From positions 62,001-126,000 of the forward strand of contig JAPLKG010000017.1 in assembly GCA_026388185.1 (NCBI GenBank): 64,000 nucleotides of DNA, read 5' to 3'. The DNA is from Candidatus Eisenbacteria bacterium (lineage in GTDB: Bacteria; Eisenbacteria; RBG-16-71-46; JAFGJU01). The translations under genes were made by a program, and so were the position numbers. Below, one piece after another: positions 44,477 through 55,700 of the stretch (positions are counted from its first letter, which is position 1; the number at the start of each line of letters is the position of its first letter). The notes beneath the pieces are model-generated. The model did no database searches. It was not told the origin of the DNA and worked only from the letters and a program-made list of their open reading frames with translations.

Positions 44477-45988
44477 TCAGTAGTACATCTTGAGGAAGAG
44501 TTTGACGTATCTCTGCGTGCTGGCGTTACTATCCCATTGCACGAAATCATCGTCGTTGACGAGGTCGTTACTCTGGTCCGGATTTCCGAATTCGACGAAG
44601 CCTTCTCCGCTCGTCCAGCCGGTGTACCTCAGTTGCAGGAACACCGTCTGGCGGGACTGCGTCGGCACATTGACGTTCATCACCCTCGAGTAGAACTTCC
44701 ACTTGTCGGAAAGGTTAACGCTCATCTCGAAGCCGTAGGCTTCAAGTTGGTATATTGTGTTGATGTCCTTCACTCTGAGCTGCGTGCGAATCCTGGCGAG
44801 TCTGTTCTCTCCCGCCACTTCGAAGAGGAAATTCGGGTAGATTCCATTGTTGTCCCTGTAATATCTGTACTCGGCCCTGGACGTGAAGCCTCTCACAAAC
44901 TCGACGTAGACTTCACCGACGCTCTGACTCTTACCCCACAATTGCCCCTTCGAATCCCTGAGCCGGAAGGCTCTGTAGTCATATCTGGACGCCTTGAGAT
45001 TGACCGCCTTGGTCGGAATACGATAATTCGTCTCTACGTAGTATCCCTTGTAATCGTCGTCCGACTCGCGATTTGACATGCCGGTGTAGAAGTTGGTCTC
45101 GTAGTATTGATAGGAAGCCACGTTGTAGAAGTCGCCCACACTGAAATCTCTTATTTCAGTCTTGAACCCGTTCGTGAGAGGGTTCTCAATCGCGTCGAGC
45201 CACCTGCCCGAGATGTTCCTCCCGACCTCGGTCGCCAACGTGACTCGTCCGAAACGCGACAAAGTTGGAACAAGGTGTCCCAGCGCCAGCTCTATGTCCG
45301 CGGCGACGACCCTGTCGTAGTCGTGTACGTCGGAGCCGAAGTTGTGATTTGCCAGGGTGGCGCCGATCACAAGTTTGTCGTGGAGAAAAGGTCTCTTGCC
45401 CCTGAACGCGACGTTGTCCTCGCCGCTCCTCTTCTGACTGTAGTAGCTCACTCCGTTGAAGTTCTTGAGTCCCCAGAAGTCAAGCCGAATCCCCTGGGCG
45501 CGCGGGCCGTAGTCGTCGTCCTTCACCCTGTCGGGATTCACGATTTCAAGAAGTGGCTCGGAGAACCAGAATCTGTTTTCCTGAGAGAAAAGAACGGCCT
45601 CGGCGTTTTTCCATTTCGTCCTGATGTGCCCCTCTTTGGCGAAGATAAGATTGTATCGTTTGTAGTCCTTCCACCTGTTGGACTCGGCGCTGAATCTTAA
45701 GAATCCTTCTACGTCTGGCATCGGGGTCGTCCTGAGGGCGAGCTCCAGATAGTGCCGCGGCTCATTGATGCCCCAGGAGCGATCCTCGCCGTTCAGCTCT
45801 GTCTGAGCCTCGTAATACCATTCCAAGGTGGAGACGGCGAACAGAGGGACCACCGCCGACAGGAGGAACGCCGTCGTCAGCAACGTGACCAGCGTGACTG
45901 TGTGACCAAGCTTCATGATCCTTAAAGTGACTCCATCGGAGCGCTTGTTCATGCTCTCGTTCTCTCGCTCTCGCGCCGGCGCACTCAT
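44477..45988 (-). CDS. Outer-membrane beta-barrel protein (unnamed family)
   Basis: 503 aa from ATG 45988, with AGGAGT five bases upstream and seven bases after the PorV-like stop; the longer frame overlaps that gene and is rejected. Signal peptide at ~26-50 ('LGHTVTLVTLLTTAFLLSAVVPLFA'). The rest is amphipathic beta-strand, rich in Tyr/Arg/Asp, with 'LRYTGWTSGEGFVEFGN' and a terminal aromatic ('LFLKMYY'). Probably a barrel pore or scaffold working with the CBM48-barrel protein encoded next. No family name can be given. Confidence 0.72.
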   Translation of the reverse strand: MSAPARERENESMNKRSDGVTLRIMKLGHTVTLVTLLTTAFLLSAVVPLFAVSTLEWYYEAQTELNGEDRSWGINEPRHYLELALRTTPMPDVEGFLRFSAESNRWKDYKRYNLIFAKEGHIRTKWKNAEAVLFSQENRFWFSEPLLEIVNPDRVKDDDYGPRAQGIRLDFWGLKNFNGVSYYSQKRSGEDNVAFRGKRPFLHDKLVIGATLANHNFGSDVHDYDRVVAADIELALGHLVPTLSRFGRVTLATEVGRNISGRWLDAIENPLTNGFKTEIRDFSVGDFYNVASYQYYETNFYTGMSNRESDDDYKGYYVETNYRIPTKAVNLKASRYDYRAFRLRDSKGQLWGKSQSVGEVYVEFVRGFTSRAEYRYYRDNNGIYPNFLFEVAGENRLARIRTQLRVKDINTIYQLEAYGFEMSVNLSDKWKFYSRVMNVNVPTQSRQTVFLQLRYTGWTSGEGFVEFGNPDQSNDLVNDDDFVQWDSNASTQRYVKLFLKMYY

Positions 45989-45995
45989 GTTACTC

Positions 45996-46952
45996 CTAGA
46001 ATCTGAGAGACGCCGAGAGTCTGTAGATGTTTCCGATTCTCCTCGTAGAAAGCAACGATATGTCAACCCCGACCGGATCCACGAAGAGCCCCCATCCCAC
46101 TGTGGCGTGCCCCCCGTCGTAACCCGCTCGCAGTGCGAATACGTCGTAAAACCAGACCTCCGTTCCACCGTGAAGCGTGAATTTAGAATCGTAATAGTCG
46201 GGGACAAAACTCCTTCGCCTCACCTCGCCGGTCAAGAGCATCGTGCCTCTGAACAGATACGACGCGCCGAGAGAAAACTCGCGCGGCACCTTGTCCGGGG
46301 CGGACGTCGTGGAAATGAGCTTGATCTCAGGTTCGACAATGTTCCTGACCGAGAAGCCGCCCCTCATGTTTCCCCTCTTATAGAAGAGCGAGGCGTCCGC
46401 GCTCCACGAATTGTCAGCGCCCTTGAAATTAGGATCGTTGTAATATTCGTAGCCCGGAGCCGAGACCGAGAAGCGCTTGAGAGTGACTCCGGCAGAGACT
46501 CCGTTCCTGATTTCGTGAGCAACGGAGATCAAGATGTTGTCCTCGCTGTAGACGTCCGTGAGTTCCGTTCTCATCCAGGCGAATCCCAGACCCATCTTGC
46601 CGGCCCGGACTGTCTTGGAGACGGCAAAATAGTCGTTTCGCAAGCCGTCGACGGAGTAGATTCTGTTTATCATACCCGTCATCTCGAAAGAAATCTTCTG
46701 GGTGAGACCCGCAGGGTTCCAGACGACGGCATTTGCATCGTCGGCCACACCCACGAAGGCACCGCCTATTGCGAGAGGTCTTGCACCCACGTCCGGGTTC
46801 ACAAAATCTGCGCGCGCCGCGGAGAAAACAAAGGCCGACGACAGAAGAGTCACCAGCAAGATCACAGGCACACCGCAACCCACCGTGCCACGTCTCGCTC
46901 CGACTCGCACTATTGCCTCACGAATATCTTCGACTCCGGTGCGACGCCTCAT
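45996..46952 (-). CDS. PorV/PorQ-like outer-membrane protein (FadL-type barrel)
   Basis: 318 aa; its ATG overlaps the upstream stop by four bases. Signal peptide ('VPVILLVTLLSSAFVFSAARA') then 'DFVNPDVGARPLAIGGAFVGVADDANAVVWNPAGL', the hallmark of the PorV/PorQ/UPF0164 group, and a barrel ending '…YRLSASLRF'. In T9SS bacteria PorV shuttles secreted cargo to the attachment complex. Here the preceding gene encodes a protein with a C-terminal sorting-type domain, so PorV-like may help deliver or anchor the glucan proteins. That role is inference. Confidence 0.85.
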   Translation of the reverse strand: MRRRTGVEDIREAIVRVGARRGTVGCGVPVILLVTLLSSAFVFSAARADFVNPDVGARPLAIGGAFVGVADDANAVVWNPAGLTQKISFEMTGMINRIYSVDGLRNDYFAVSKTVRAGKMGLGFAWMRTELTDVYSEDNILISVAHEIRNGVSAGVTLKRFSVSAPGYEYYNDPNFKGADNSWSADASLFYKRGNMRGGFSVRNIVEPEIKLISTTSAPDKVPREFSLGASYLFRGTMLLTGEVRRRSFVPDYYDSKFTLHGGTEVWFYDVFALRAGYDGGHATVGWGLFVDPVGVDISLLSTRRIGNIYRLSASLRF

Positions 46953-49900
46953 TTGATCACCACGACTGCCTTGTTGAGTCTCTCCGCTCTGTTGTATTCC
47001 TGGTCAATGGCTTCAAAACGGACTATGTATATTCCATACGGAACCGTTGTTCCCTCTCCGTCCTTCCCGTCCCAGGATTCACCTTCGATTCTCCCAGGCT
47101 CACTGTAGCTCTTGCGGTCGTATCTTCGCACAAGTTGCCCTCTCATGTCGTATATCTCGATGAGCACACTGGCGGCCTTACTCAGATAAAACGATATCTG
47201 TGTTTCCTCGTAGAGGCCGTCACCGTTCGGCGAGAAGGGGTTCGGTGAGATCGCGACTGAGGAGAGGGTCTTGTCCAGATCGATGCTGAAACGATCTGCG
47301 AAGATCCCGTAGGTTCCCGGCGTTCGAGTCGCGACGCTTACGAGGCCCGGCCTCGACGTCGCATTTCCACCAAAGAGAACCCATCTGGAGGTCTCTTCCT
47401 GCCACCCGTAGATGGCAAGGCCTCTGGCATCGCCGGCTCCAACAGCGTATGCAGGATAGTGAAGGAGAACCGTGAACGGTTCGACAAAATCCGTCAGGGA
47501 CGTGCCGCTTCCCGCCGTGGAGTCCGCCTCTCTCCCGACAATCTCAAAGCTTCTCGCAACGCCCGTGAAGCTACCCATTCCCTGGGGCTTGTGCGACAAG
47601 TCCACGCCGGAAAGCGACGTGAAGACGAGGTCGTACACCTTGGACGTGTCCGGGAGCAGACCGGCGGGTATGACGAGAGCCGAGCCATCCGGTACGACGA
47701 AAGGCACTCCTTGCAGAATGATTTCGCCGGTGAGAGGATCGGCGTATTGTTCAATGTCCGTGAGCAAGTACTGTTCCGGTCGCTCCGTACTCACCTCGGC
47801 CGTGAAGAGCCGGCTTTCGGCAGTGTTCCCGGAACGGTCCGTGGCACTGACCTGCAATTCAAAGTAGAGCTTTCCTTCCACGGAATTCACGACAGAAGTC
47901 ACGTCGGAGAAATCAATGTCGGCGACCCAGAGGTCCTCAAGCAGGTGCGACATCCTGATGGGGCTCGAGAAAGAACCCCTGAGCGGCCTCCACTTGAGGA
48001 AAGCTTCCGCCACCTCGTCGTCATCAGTGACGACGGTCCCGATGACCAGCGGTGCGTTTTCCATCGCAAACCACCTGGTGACGGCAGTGCCGTTCGTCGG
48101 AAAGGCCGATATTGCGGGCGGTGCGTAGTCTTCAAATCGCGTCGCCTCGAGAACGACTGCGACCTGCCCGGCGTTGAATCTTGCCTTGGCGGCATCCGTC
48201 GTGTAGTCGAGCATCTCCCCTTGCGTCTTGCCGGCGAGTTTCCCCTCGCCCGACGAGGTCGCAACATCAATTATGTTTGCGTCCCGCTCCCGGCTGGACT
48301 CCCCGCTCAACCCCCCTCCGAAGTTCCACTCGGTTGCCGAGCCCTCGTTTATCCATCGCACCATCCCGAAATTCTCATCCGTGGACGCTCCGTCGTGCGA
48401 AGACATGACTGCAATAATGTCCCACTTGCTCACGTCTTCGACGGAAGGGTTGCCAAGAATCTCCTTGTTCACGTGCATGTCCATTGTGTTGTCTGCGTAG
48501 TTGGTGCAGAACCAGTAGTCCGCGTCGGACTTGTACTTGGTCCACGAATAGGAATCGTTGCTGCCGTTCGAGGCCAGAGCACCCTTCCACCAGCCGTCCG
48601 CCACAATTGCAAACTCCCACGCATCCCATGCCGCCACGTCGGCCCACCTGTTGGGCAACGCAGTCGTTGCGCCACCCTTCTCGCTGTCGATGAAGATGAC
48701 GGCGTTCTGAAGGTTGAGAGGAACCCATCCGGGGTTCGTACAGGTCGTCGCGGAAGGATATATCGCGTTCCAGTTCGCGGCATTCGGTTCGCTGGGACTC
48801 GTCAAATCGCCGATCGTCACTCTGAAATCGAGCCAGTCTCCCTCGTCTATGATCTCCACGTTTCTCAAGTCGAAAGAGCCGGCGTAAAAGACGGGGTTGG
48901 TGGGATACAGATAGTACAGGCCCGCCTTCCCGTATTGATTGGGACCGTGGTCGTCGTCGCTCGGATCCTCAAAGGACCGGATCAACACCCGCTCCACGGC
49001 AATCTCGAGAAGAATCGACGCCGTGCTCTTTGAACGATTGGAATCGTCCCTCGCCGTGATTGTGAGAGTGTGAACCCCGCCGGGCACGGAGTCGGAGACG
49101 GTGAACGCGTAGGAGTAGACCGCGTCGCCCGTCGTCGCGTCTCCGTTTGTGCCGTCGTCGTAAAGACGCTGGACCGAACTGCCCCCGATTGCACTCAGGT
49201 CGACCGTGACGTCTCCGACGCCATCATCTCTCGGGGTGATCGAGGCCAGTACGCGGACTACTTCTCCGGTCGACGCGGGCGAAGGTGCGACAGCGGCTCC
49301 GGAGATGACGGGCGCCTGCGGCAACGCCGCGAGTTTCAAAGAACCGTAGTTGTGTAACCTCACAGTATCAATAGCGGTTTCCCACCAGTTGCCCGTCATG
49401 TCGTGCGTGCTGTCTTGAGGGCAGGAATCAAGAGCGGTCCTCTTCGCGCTTGGCTCGTCCATGCAATAGGCCTCGACTCTGAGCGAATCTCCGACGGCTA
49501 GACCCATGACCTGACGCGGCACCGATATGTGCACACCTGTGCCGTCGTGTCGAGTCCAGGAGGCGGCATTCTTGTTCGAGTTCGACGCATCCGTCGTCCA
49601 GGTTTGAGCGGCCAGGTCCCAGAAGCTGTCGATTCCCGGGCCCGCCCATCTGCGGAAATCGGCGTAATCGTTCCCCGGATCGCCGTCAGAATTCGCCTGA
49701 AACTTGTCCGTGAAGATGAAGTCCGGCTTCAGAGTATGGTAAAACGCGATCGGGAACTTGAAGGTATCGTTAAGCAATCCTTGTTCGTCGCCTTCGGTCT
49801 CGAATATCACGGCCACGTGCGCGCCGGTCCAATCCGACTCGAACGGAACGTAAACTTTGAGAGTATCGTCTTCCAGCCGAACATAGACGCCCGTAAGATC

Positions 49901-52381
49901 CATTCCCACGATGCTGTGGTGCAACGGGTCACTTTCGGGAGCCGACTCGTCCACGGCAACGAGATCCGCCTCAATTGATAGAGTCACTGGTTGGACCGCA
50001 TACGGGGAGTTACCGGAGATTTCGACCGCACCGTACGATTGAGCGGCCGTGGCGAAACCCGAAGCGTGGCCGTTGCCGTCGGTCACGAGAGGACTAGAGA
50101 GCTCCGAGAGCCTTCCGGAGGGTGAAGAGAAAAGTGATATGGAAACTCCGGGTTCTGCAACCTCGTTTCCGAAAGCGTCGGTAATCTGGGCGCCGATCGT
50201 GAAACGCAGTTCCGCGTACACAACCTCGTACTGCGGTTTGAGCTCTACGTAGGTCCCCGGCCCCGGAATTACGGTCACGGACACAGAATTCGTACTGAGC
50301 TTCTGCCCGTTGTAAAGGACGGAATCCGAGACGACGACAAGGCCGGCCTTGCTGGAATAAAACTCAACCTCAAACTGGCCGTTCGTGTCGGTGGTCGTGG
50401 ACGCCGGCGCGAGGGTACCCTCGCCGGAAAGCAGCTTCAGGTCGACCGAAACGCCGCTTTCCGTCGAATTGCTGCCGACCGCGTCCTTGAGCTGCCCCCT
50501 CACTGTCGCCTTTTCCACTCCGCCGGCCTCGATCGCGTCCGGCTCAATCGTGAGTTCGACGCTCACGGGATTTCGCGGGAGAAAACCGACCCTCACGGTT
50601 CCGGGGCTTCCGTATCCGAGGCTCACGGCTGGTGACGCCTTGATGAGGAGGACCTCCACAACGTCGTCGGCCGCGAGCAGCGTGGCCCTCCCACTTTGGA
50701 ACGAGGCCGCAGTGAGAAGCCCCCCGGGAAGTTCCAGGGTGTCTCCGTCGGCCACAATCACGTGACCCAGCGGAGCGAGCGAAGGATCGAGCAGGCTGCA
50801 AGATATGTAGACACTGTCGCTGAAGTGGCTCAGATTGAAGATGTCGAGCTGCCCAAGCGAATCCCTGGCCTCAACGTAGACCGAGACGTAAAGATAGATT
50901 CCGGCGGCCGGCAGGCTTACCGTGCCCAGAACATCGCACGAATCCGGCACCGACTTCGCAAAAACGAATTTCGTCCCTCGGACGGCGTGGAGCGCGATGG
51001 CGCCAGCGTCCGTCGTTCCTCCTCCCGACACGGTGACGGGCAGGGTGACCCTCTGGTATCCCGGTGCAGTAACAACGAGGTCGTACCCGGCGTCAGGCAA
51101 TAGCGAGATCGTAAAGCTTGCGCCTGGAGGCCCCACGCTCACGGGACTCGTCCCGGCCGCGGTCGTAGTGCCGCTCACGTAGGCCGTGATGACGGCCAGC
51201 GCGCCCGGACCATCGGCGAAGCTCAGAGTTCCCGTGATCTTTCCACTCACGTATTGAAGTGTGACATCGTTGCCGACGGATTCGCCTCCTCCCGAGACCG
51301 CGATGTTCTGGAGCGTGCGGCTCACGTAGGAAGAAGCCTCAAATGTGAGGTCATAGTTGCCGTCAGGCAGGTTGCCGATCCGGTAGGCTCCGCCTCCTGC
51401 GGGCGCAGTCGCCTTGCCGGCGACATCGGTCGTGCCCGCACGGAAGGCCGTCACGATCACGACGGTGGTGAGGTCGTCGGCGTTGCTCAAAGTGACGGTT
51501 CCGCCGATTGCGCCCGAGGGCGGAAAACCTTCGTCGGGAATTCCGTCGCCGTTTCTGTCACAGAAGGCGAGGAAAAGGTTGCTGAGAATAACCGGCCCCG
51601 CCCCACCGTCCACACCGGGGTTGTCGGGCGCCGAGTCGCATCCTCCGTAGTTGTCGCCGCCGGCCACGAACCCGACAATCCTCAGAATGGCGCCCGGCTT
51701 GATTCTACCCGCTCCCAGTTCGTAGATGGCACGCCACGGAATGGCAATCTCGACCGCACCCTTCACACCGCTTTGCGCGCTGTTCGTGATGCGGCACGAG
51801 GCGCTCATGTCTTGCGTCTGACCGTCTCCGGTTATCCGCCTCACACCCGGCATTCCCGCGTTCCAGCCGGCAATAATGACCTCGGCCTTCCCTTCGCTGA
51901 GCCTGAAATTGCGAGGATACCAGTTGAGATTATTGATGTCGGAATCACCGACGCCGGTGCCGGCGTCTATCAAGACGACCATCGCGTTGTTGTTGACGAC
52001 GTAGATGTAACCGACGTAGAGACTGTCCGCGTCCCACGTGACAAGGATGCTGTCGATTTCGTTCCCCGGCCACTTGGAATCGCTTGGCGAATCCGGGATG
52101 GCCACTTCGTTGCTGTCCCAATCCGCAGAGGTGAAATTGATGTAACCATCGATTTGCGGTGAGTTGTAGCTGGTGGCGTAGGAAACTCGAGGAAGCGAAA
52201 GAGTAAACAGAAGAGCCAACAGAGAAGCGAGCAGAACCGCCGGCAGGGCGGACTGCGCCCGGGAAAGGACTCGATCACGTGTCCCGTCCCGGAGAGTCTT
52301 CCATAGGGACCCCACATCCACGAAGTCGTTCACGAACTCGCGTTCATTCTGCGGAAGAGACGTTCCGATAGAACCCATCAT
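46949..52381 (-). CDS. 1810-aa modular surface protein with sugar-binding-like and Ig-like domains and sorting domain
   Basis: Start at ATG 52381 (the frame opens one codon earlier at TTG); ribosome site weak. Order: signal (~40-70); CBM9/DOMON-like 'IDGYINFTSADWDSNEV' (~72-275); two carboxypeptidase-regulatory-like repeats (~290-465; 'LPDGNYDLTFEASSYVS', 'LLPDAGYDLVVTAPGYQ'); invasin-type Ig domains (~615-830; 'TDTNGQFEVEFYSSKAG'); choice-of-anchor-like Ig (~1030-1130); glucodextranase-C/DOMON-like module (~1135-1420; 'DHGPNQYGKAGLYYLYPTN'); beta domains; FlgD-like C-terminus ('ISPNPFSPNGDGLYEETQIS', 'VPYGIYIVRF'). No catalytic domain seen. Likely a surface scaffold or glucan-capture protein. 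Its stop overlaps the PorV-like start. Confidence 0.8.
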   Translation of the reverse strand: MMGSIGTSLPQNEREFVNDFVDVGSLWKTLRDGTRDRVLSRAQSALPAVLLASLLALLFTLSLPRVSYATSYNSPQIDGYINFTSADWDSNEVAIPDSPSDSKWPGNEIDSILVTWDADSLYVGYIYVVNNNAMVVLIDAGTGVGDSDINNLNWYPRNFRLSEGKAEVIIAGWNAGMPGVRRITGDGQTQDMSASCRITNSAQSGVKGAVEIAIPWRAIYELGAGRIKPGAILRIVGFVAGGDNYGGCDSAPDNPGVDGGAGPVILSNLFLAFCDRNGDGIPDEGFPPSGAIGGTVTLSNADDLTTVVIVTAFRAGTTDVAGKATAPAGGGAYRIGNLPDGNYDLTFEASSYVSRTLQNIAVSGGGESVGNDVTLQYVSGKITGTLSFADGPGALAVITAYVSGTTTAAGTSPVSVGPPGASFTISLLPDAGYDLVVTAPGYQRVTLPVTVSGGGTTDAGAIALHAVRGTKFVFAKSVPDSCDVLGTVSLPAAGIYLYVSVYVEARDSLGQLDIFNLSHFSDSVYISCSLLDPSLAPLGHVIVADGDTLELPGGLLTAASFQSGRATLLAADDVVEVLLIKASPAVSLGYGSPGTVRVGFLPRNPVSVELTIEPDAIEAGGVEKATVRGQLKDAVGSNSTESGVSVDLKLLSGEGTLAPASTTTDTNGQFEVEFYSSKAGLVVVSDSVLYNGQKLSTNSVSVTVIPGPGTYVELKPQYEVVYAELRFTIGAQITDAFGNEVAEPGVSISLFSSPSGRLSELSSPLVTDGNGHASGFATAAQSYGAVEISGNSPYAVQPVTLSIEADLVAVDESAPESDPLHHSIVGMDLTGVYVRLEDDTLKVYVPFESDWTGAHVAVIFETEGDEQGLLNDTFKFPIAFYHTLKPDFIFTDKFQANSDGDPGNDYADFRRWAGPGIDSFWDLAAQTWTTDASNSNKNAASWTRHDGTGVHISVPRQVMGLAVGDSLRVEAYCMDEPSAKRTALDSCPQDSTHDMTGNWWETAIDTVRLHNYGSLKLAALPQAPVISGAAVAPSPASTGEVVRVLASITPRDDGVGDVTVDLSAIGGSSVQRLYDDGTNGDATTGDAVYSYAFTVSDSVPGGVHTLTITARDDSNRSKSTASILLEIAVERVLIRSFEDPSDDDHGPNQYGKAGLYYLYPTNPVFYAGSFDLRNVEIIDEGDWLDFRVTIGDLTSPSEPNAANWNAIYPSATTCTNPGWVPLNLQNAVIFIDSEKGGATTALPNRWADVAAWDAWEFAIVADGWWKGALASNGSNDSYSWTKYKSDADYWFCTNYADNTMDMHVNKEILGNPSVEDVSKWDIIAVMSSHDGASTDENFGMVRWINEGSATEWNFGGGLSGESSRERDANIIDVATSSGEGKLAGKTQGEMLDYTTDAAKARFNAGQVAVVLEATRFEDYAPPAISAFPTNGTAVTRWFAMENAPLVIGTVVTDDDEVAEAFLKWRPLRGSFSSPIRMSHLLEDLWVADIDFSDVTSVVNSVEGKLYFELQVSATDRSGNTAESRLFTAEVSTERPEQYLLTDIEQYADPLTGEIILQGVPFVVPDGSALVIPAGLLPDTSKVYDLVFTSLSGVDLSHKPQGMGSFTGVARSFEIVGREADSTAGSGTSLTDFVEPFTVLLHYPAYAVGAGDARGLAIYGWQEETSRWVLFGGNATSRPGLVSVATRTPGTYGIFADRFSIDLDKTLSSVAISPNPFSPNGDGLYEETQISFYLSKAASVLIEIYDMRGQLVRRYDRKSYSEPGRIEGESWDGKDGEGTTVPYGIYIVRFEAIDQEYNRAERLNKAVVVIK

Positions 52382-52752
52382 CAAACCGAAGTGACCCCTT
52401 ACCCCTCTTTACGAAGTCCCGACCTTCCTTCACACCCCTCGGATGTTCGTGTCCAAATGCTGCTGATTCCCTGGAGGCATTCCAAATGTTGGATACGGCA
52501 CAAGTCGCCCGATTCTCGCGCCCTCATCACTTACCGAAGAACCACAGGCGCCGGATGCCGAAGAGTCATTCTACATCCAGAGCGATCGTCTTGAAACCTC
52601 TTTCTTACCCGAATTCAAGCACCTCGAGAACCGTCCCGGCGAGACTCCACTTTCTGCCGGTCTGCCGTCGAAACCGGCGCAGCGGTTACTTGACGCTGCC
52701 CGCACCGCGAGACGACACTCAGAAACGATCCTCACCGCAGAGTCAGTTCGTA
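52382..52752. other. Gene-free stretch inside the glucan operon
   Basis: About 370 bp between the giant GH57-like gene and the 1810-aa protein gene. No open frame of note, no convincing promoter, and no terminator with a U-tract. A weak GCCGGT/ACCGGC stem lies near 52656-52680. Transcripts may pass through, or a promoter not of sigma70 type may be present. Confidence 0.4.
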
Positions 52753-55700
52753 CTACTTCAGAAGTATCATTTTCCTGGTCTCTCTGATTCTATCAGACTC
52801 GACGCTATAGAAATAGACGCCGGAGCCGCAGACTCTACCGTCCTCCGAGACGCCGTTCCACACAAATCTCCACACGCCGGGGCCGAGATTGGCGTCGGCA
52901 AGGGTCCGCACGACCCGACCCTGCGAGTCGAATATCCTGAGCCGAACATGCGCGCTGCCTGCCAGACTCAGCTCCACGGTCGTTGCGGGATTGAACGGAT
53001 TGGGGAAGTTCTGGTGGAGAATGTCAACGGTGGGTCTGGGCTCACCGGGCACAGACGTAGTCTCTCCGTCAAACTCGACGCTGCTGTTGGCCTCGATTTC
53101 ATTCTTGTAGCACGATGTATCCTGAACGCCGCTCACCTGAACCGTGTAAGAAAGGGGAAGTTGCTGGCCGGTCTTGAGCACCACCGTCTTACCGTCTCCC
53201 TGAAGGGTTGCATCAAGAATGGGAAGCTGATTACCGGGCACAAGAGTTTCGTAAGCACTGTAGTTGCCGATTTCCTCGGCCGTGGCCGCGGTCACACACT
53301 CGCTAAAGACCACGGAGACGAGCGTGTCTCCCAGCGATTGAGCCGAGGCCAGTGTAGGCGGCGTTCCGTCAGGCAAATCAGGGCGGCCGTCGCCGTCGGC
53401 GTCCACGACAAACGTGAACACCCTGTCAATGGTAGGCAGGACGGCGCTGACATTGCTGGGCGCGCTGTCTCCGCCCAGGACTCCGCTTGGCTCCGGATCC
53501 CAGCAAAGCGACGCCACCATTGATATGCTGCAGTGCTCGGGGACTCTCCCCTCTCCCAACCCGAACAATACGCTCCACGGAATCGCAAGCTCACTGCCCC
53601 CTACATCTCCGTAATAGTGCATCGAGTCGAAGGCGCTGAGGATCGAGTCGGAATATGCGACGCTCGTCGTGGGCGATGTTATTTTCCAGAAACTGTCACC
53701 GTCGGATTGTCCCTGATGCTGATAGCAACCGTACTCCCAATCGGCCTTGAAACCGGAGGCGGTGAACAAAGCGCCCCTCTCCCAGTGGTCGATGCCCGTG
53801 AGGTCGGTCTGACCGTTCGAGCCGCCCGGATCGGTGTCAAGATATACGATCCAGCTATTGGCGGTGACCTTCCCGTCAAGCGCCAGATACAGATATGTGC
53901 TGTCCATCGCCACGTAAAGCGCGTCTATCTCGTTGGATGAGCTCCACTGGGAATCGTTGGAATCTCTGACCGCCATGGCGCAGGCAGGCCACTCGTCCGA
54001 AGAGAGATGTCCATCGATCGCGATCATGGTAGGCAGTCCGTATGAAATCATCTTGTTGTCGGTGTTTCTCACGGCGAGGTTTCCGTTGCCGTGAACGTCG
54101 CAAACAGTGTTGACGGCGAGGAGCAGCCTGAGATTGGAAGTGTTGAGCGCCTCTATCTGGGCGGCCGTGGCTGCCGCTACCGAGATCACGATGGCGGGAC
54201 CGTTTGCAGTATTCGTCACGTGAGAACTGCTGTCGAGTGTGACCTCGGCCGCACCGTCGTTGTCATCGTCTATTGAGATCCCGGTGAGCGTGACCTGCTG
54301 ATAATTGATGTCCTCGGTGAACTCAATGGAAAGCTCGTCACGCCCGGGGAAATAAGTCGAAGTGACCACCTCGGGTTTCACCTTGTCGTAGAGTGAATCG
54401 GCAAGAACTTCGAGCTCCGCTACCCTCCCCTGTCCGTCCGGTGTAGATGTCTTTCCGGCGTAAAGGTACAGCTCGAACGCCTGTCTCCCTGTGATCTCGT
54501 CTCCCTTCATTATGGTGCCCGTGAAATCCCTGACGTGAGACGTCCCACCGGTTCCGACGACGTACGCGCCCGTAGCACCCGTATTGGGGTTCCTCTGCCC
54601 CACGTAGGCGATGTCGGAGACCCAGATGCGGTCCATGCTTGCGTTCCAGACAAGGTCAACCAAGTCCGGGGAAAAGCCGGTCTGAACGTAGGCCTGCGTC
54701 CCGCCCGTGTAGTAGATAACGTCCAGGTACGGTTGTCCGGCAATAAGCTTCACGATCTTCTTTACACCTTCGTGCTGGAACGTGGCCTGGACGGTGTCAC
54801 CGCTTGCTTGGTTGACTTCCATCGAGTAGAGGGAATGCTGATAGTTGGGGCCGACGTCGCTCAGCGCCCCGACGTGGTTGCCGTCGTTGTAGTCTGCGTC
54901 CGTGCCATACCAATAGGCGTTGTCAACGCCGACGACCGAAAAACTGTAGTCGGAGCCCTTTGCAAAAATGTTGACGGCCCGCCCGCCGATGGACTCAAAC
55001 ACGGCTAACACCCTGTCGTTGTACATCACAAGTTCCGAATAGCCGTCGTTGTCGATGTCGCTGAGATATGCGCCCGTGGAATTTGCGTAGAGGCCGGCCG
55101 CCCATCTGGAAGCCTCCGCGTACGTGTTAGCGTTCTTCATGTGGGAGGAGTATTTCTTCTCCCAATCGCTGATCGGTCCTCCCACGTAATCGTGCCAACC
55201 GGTCTCGTGGAGGTTGGTCATGAGAACGTACCATCCGGCCTGCGAGATGTTGTTGTTCGGCGCTGCCATGAGAGCATCGTAGGCGTCGTCCCAGAGCGTG
55301 CCGTAGTTCTTGCAGTTGCCGCCGGTGCCGGCACAGTTTCCGTAACCATCGCCTCCGTTGGCGTACGGAATGTAGCCGGCCCAGTGCGTGTACCACGCAT
55401 TGTTGCTGCCGCCATATCCGTCCGTCCCGCCTATGCCCCAGTAAGTACCATTCGTGACGCTCATCGCCGAAGAACCGTTGAAACTAGGATTGCTGAGTGC
55501 GTCCGCCAGCTTCCACGTGTGGAGCCACGAGCTCTCGGACACGCACTTGTCCATCATCCAGTCATACGTGCCCTTCGCGTACGGCATGGTCTGCGCCCAC
55601 TCACCCATCGCGGCGACCATCTCCCAGTCGTCTGCATATGTTACGATCCTGTAAGTGCCGTTGCCCGACGAAGCGAGATTCTGCAAGACGGCCAATGCGC

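Noticed and set aside
47459-49033. 524-codon open frame antisense to the 1810-aa protein
   Set aside because: No ribosome site, no recognisable domain, and skewed Arg/Gly composition; the sense protein has clear modules.
52656-52680. GCCGGT/ACCGGC stem after the giant GH57-like gene as a terminator
   Set aside because: Short stem, long loop and no U-tract; it gives no good reason to split the operon.
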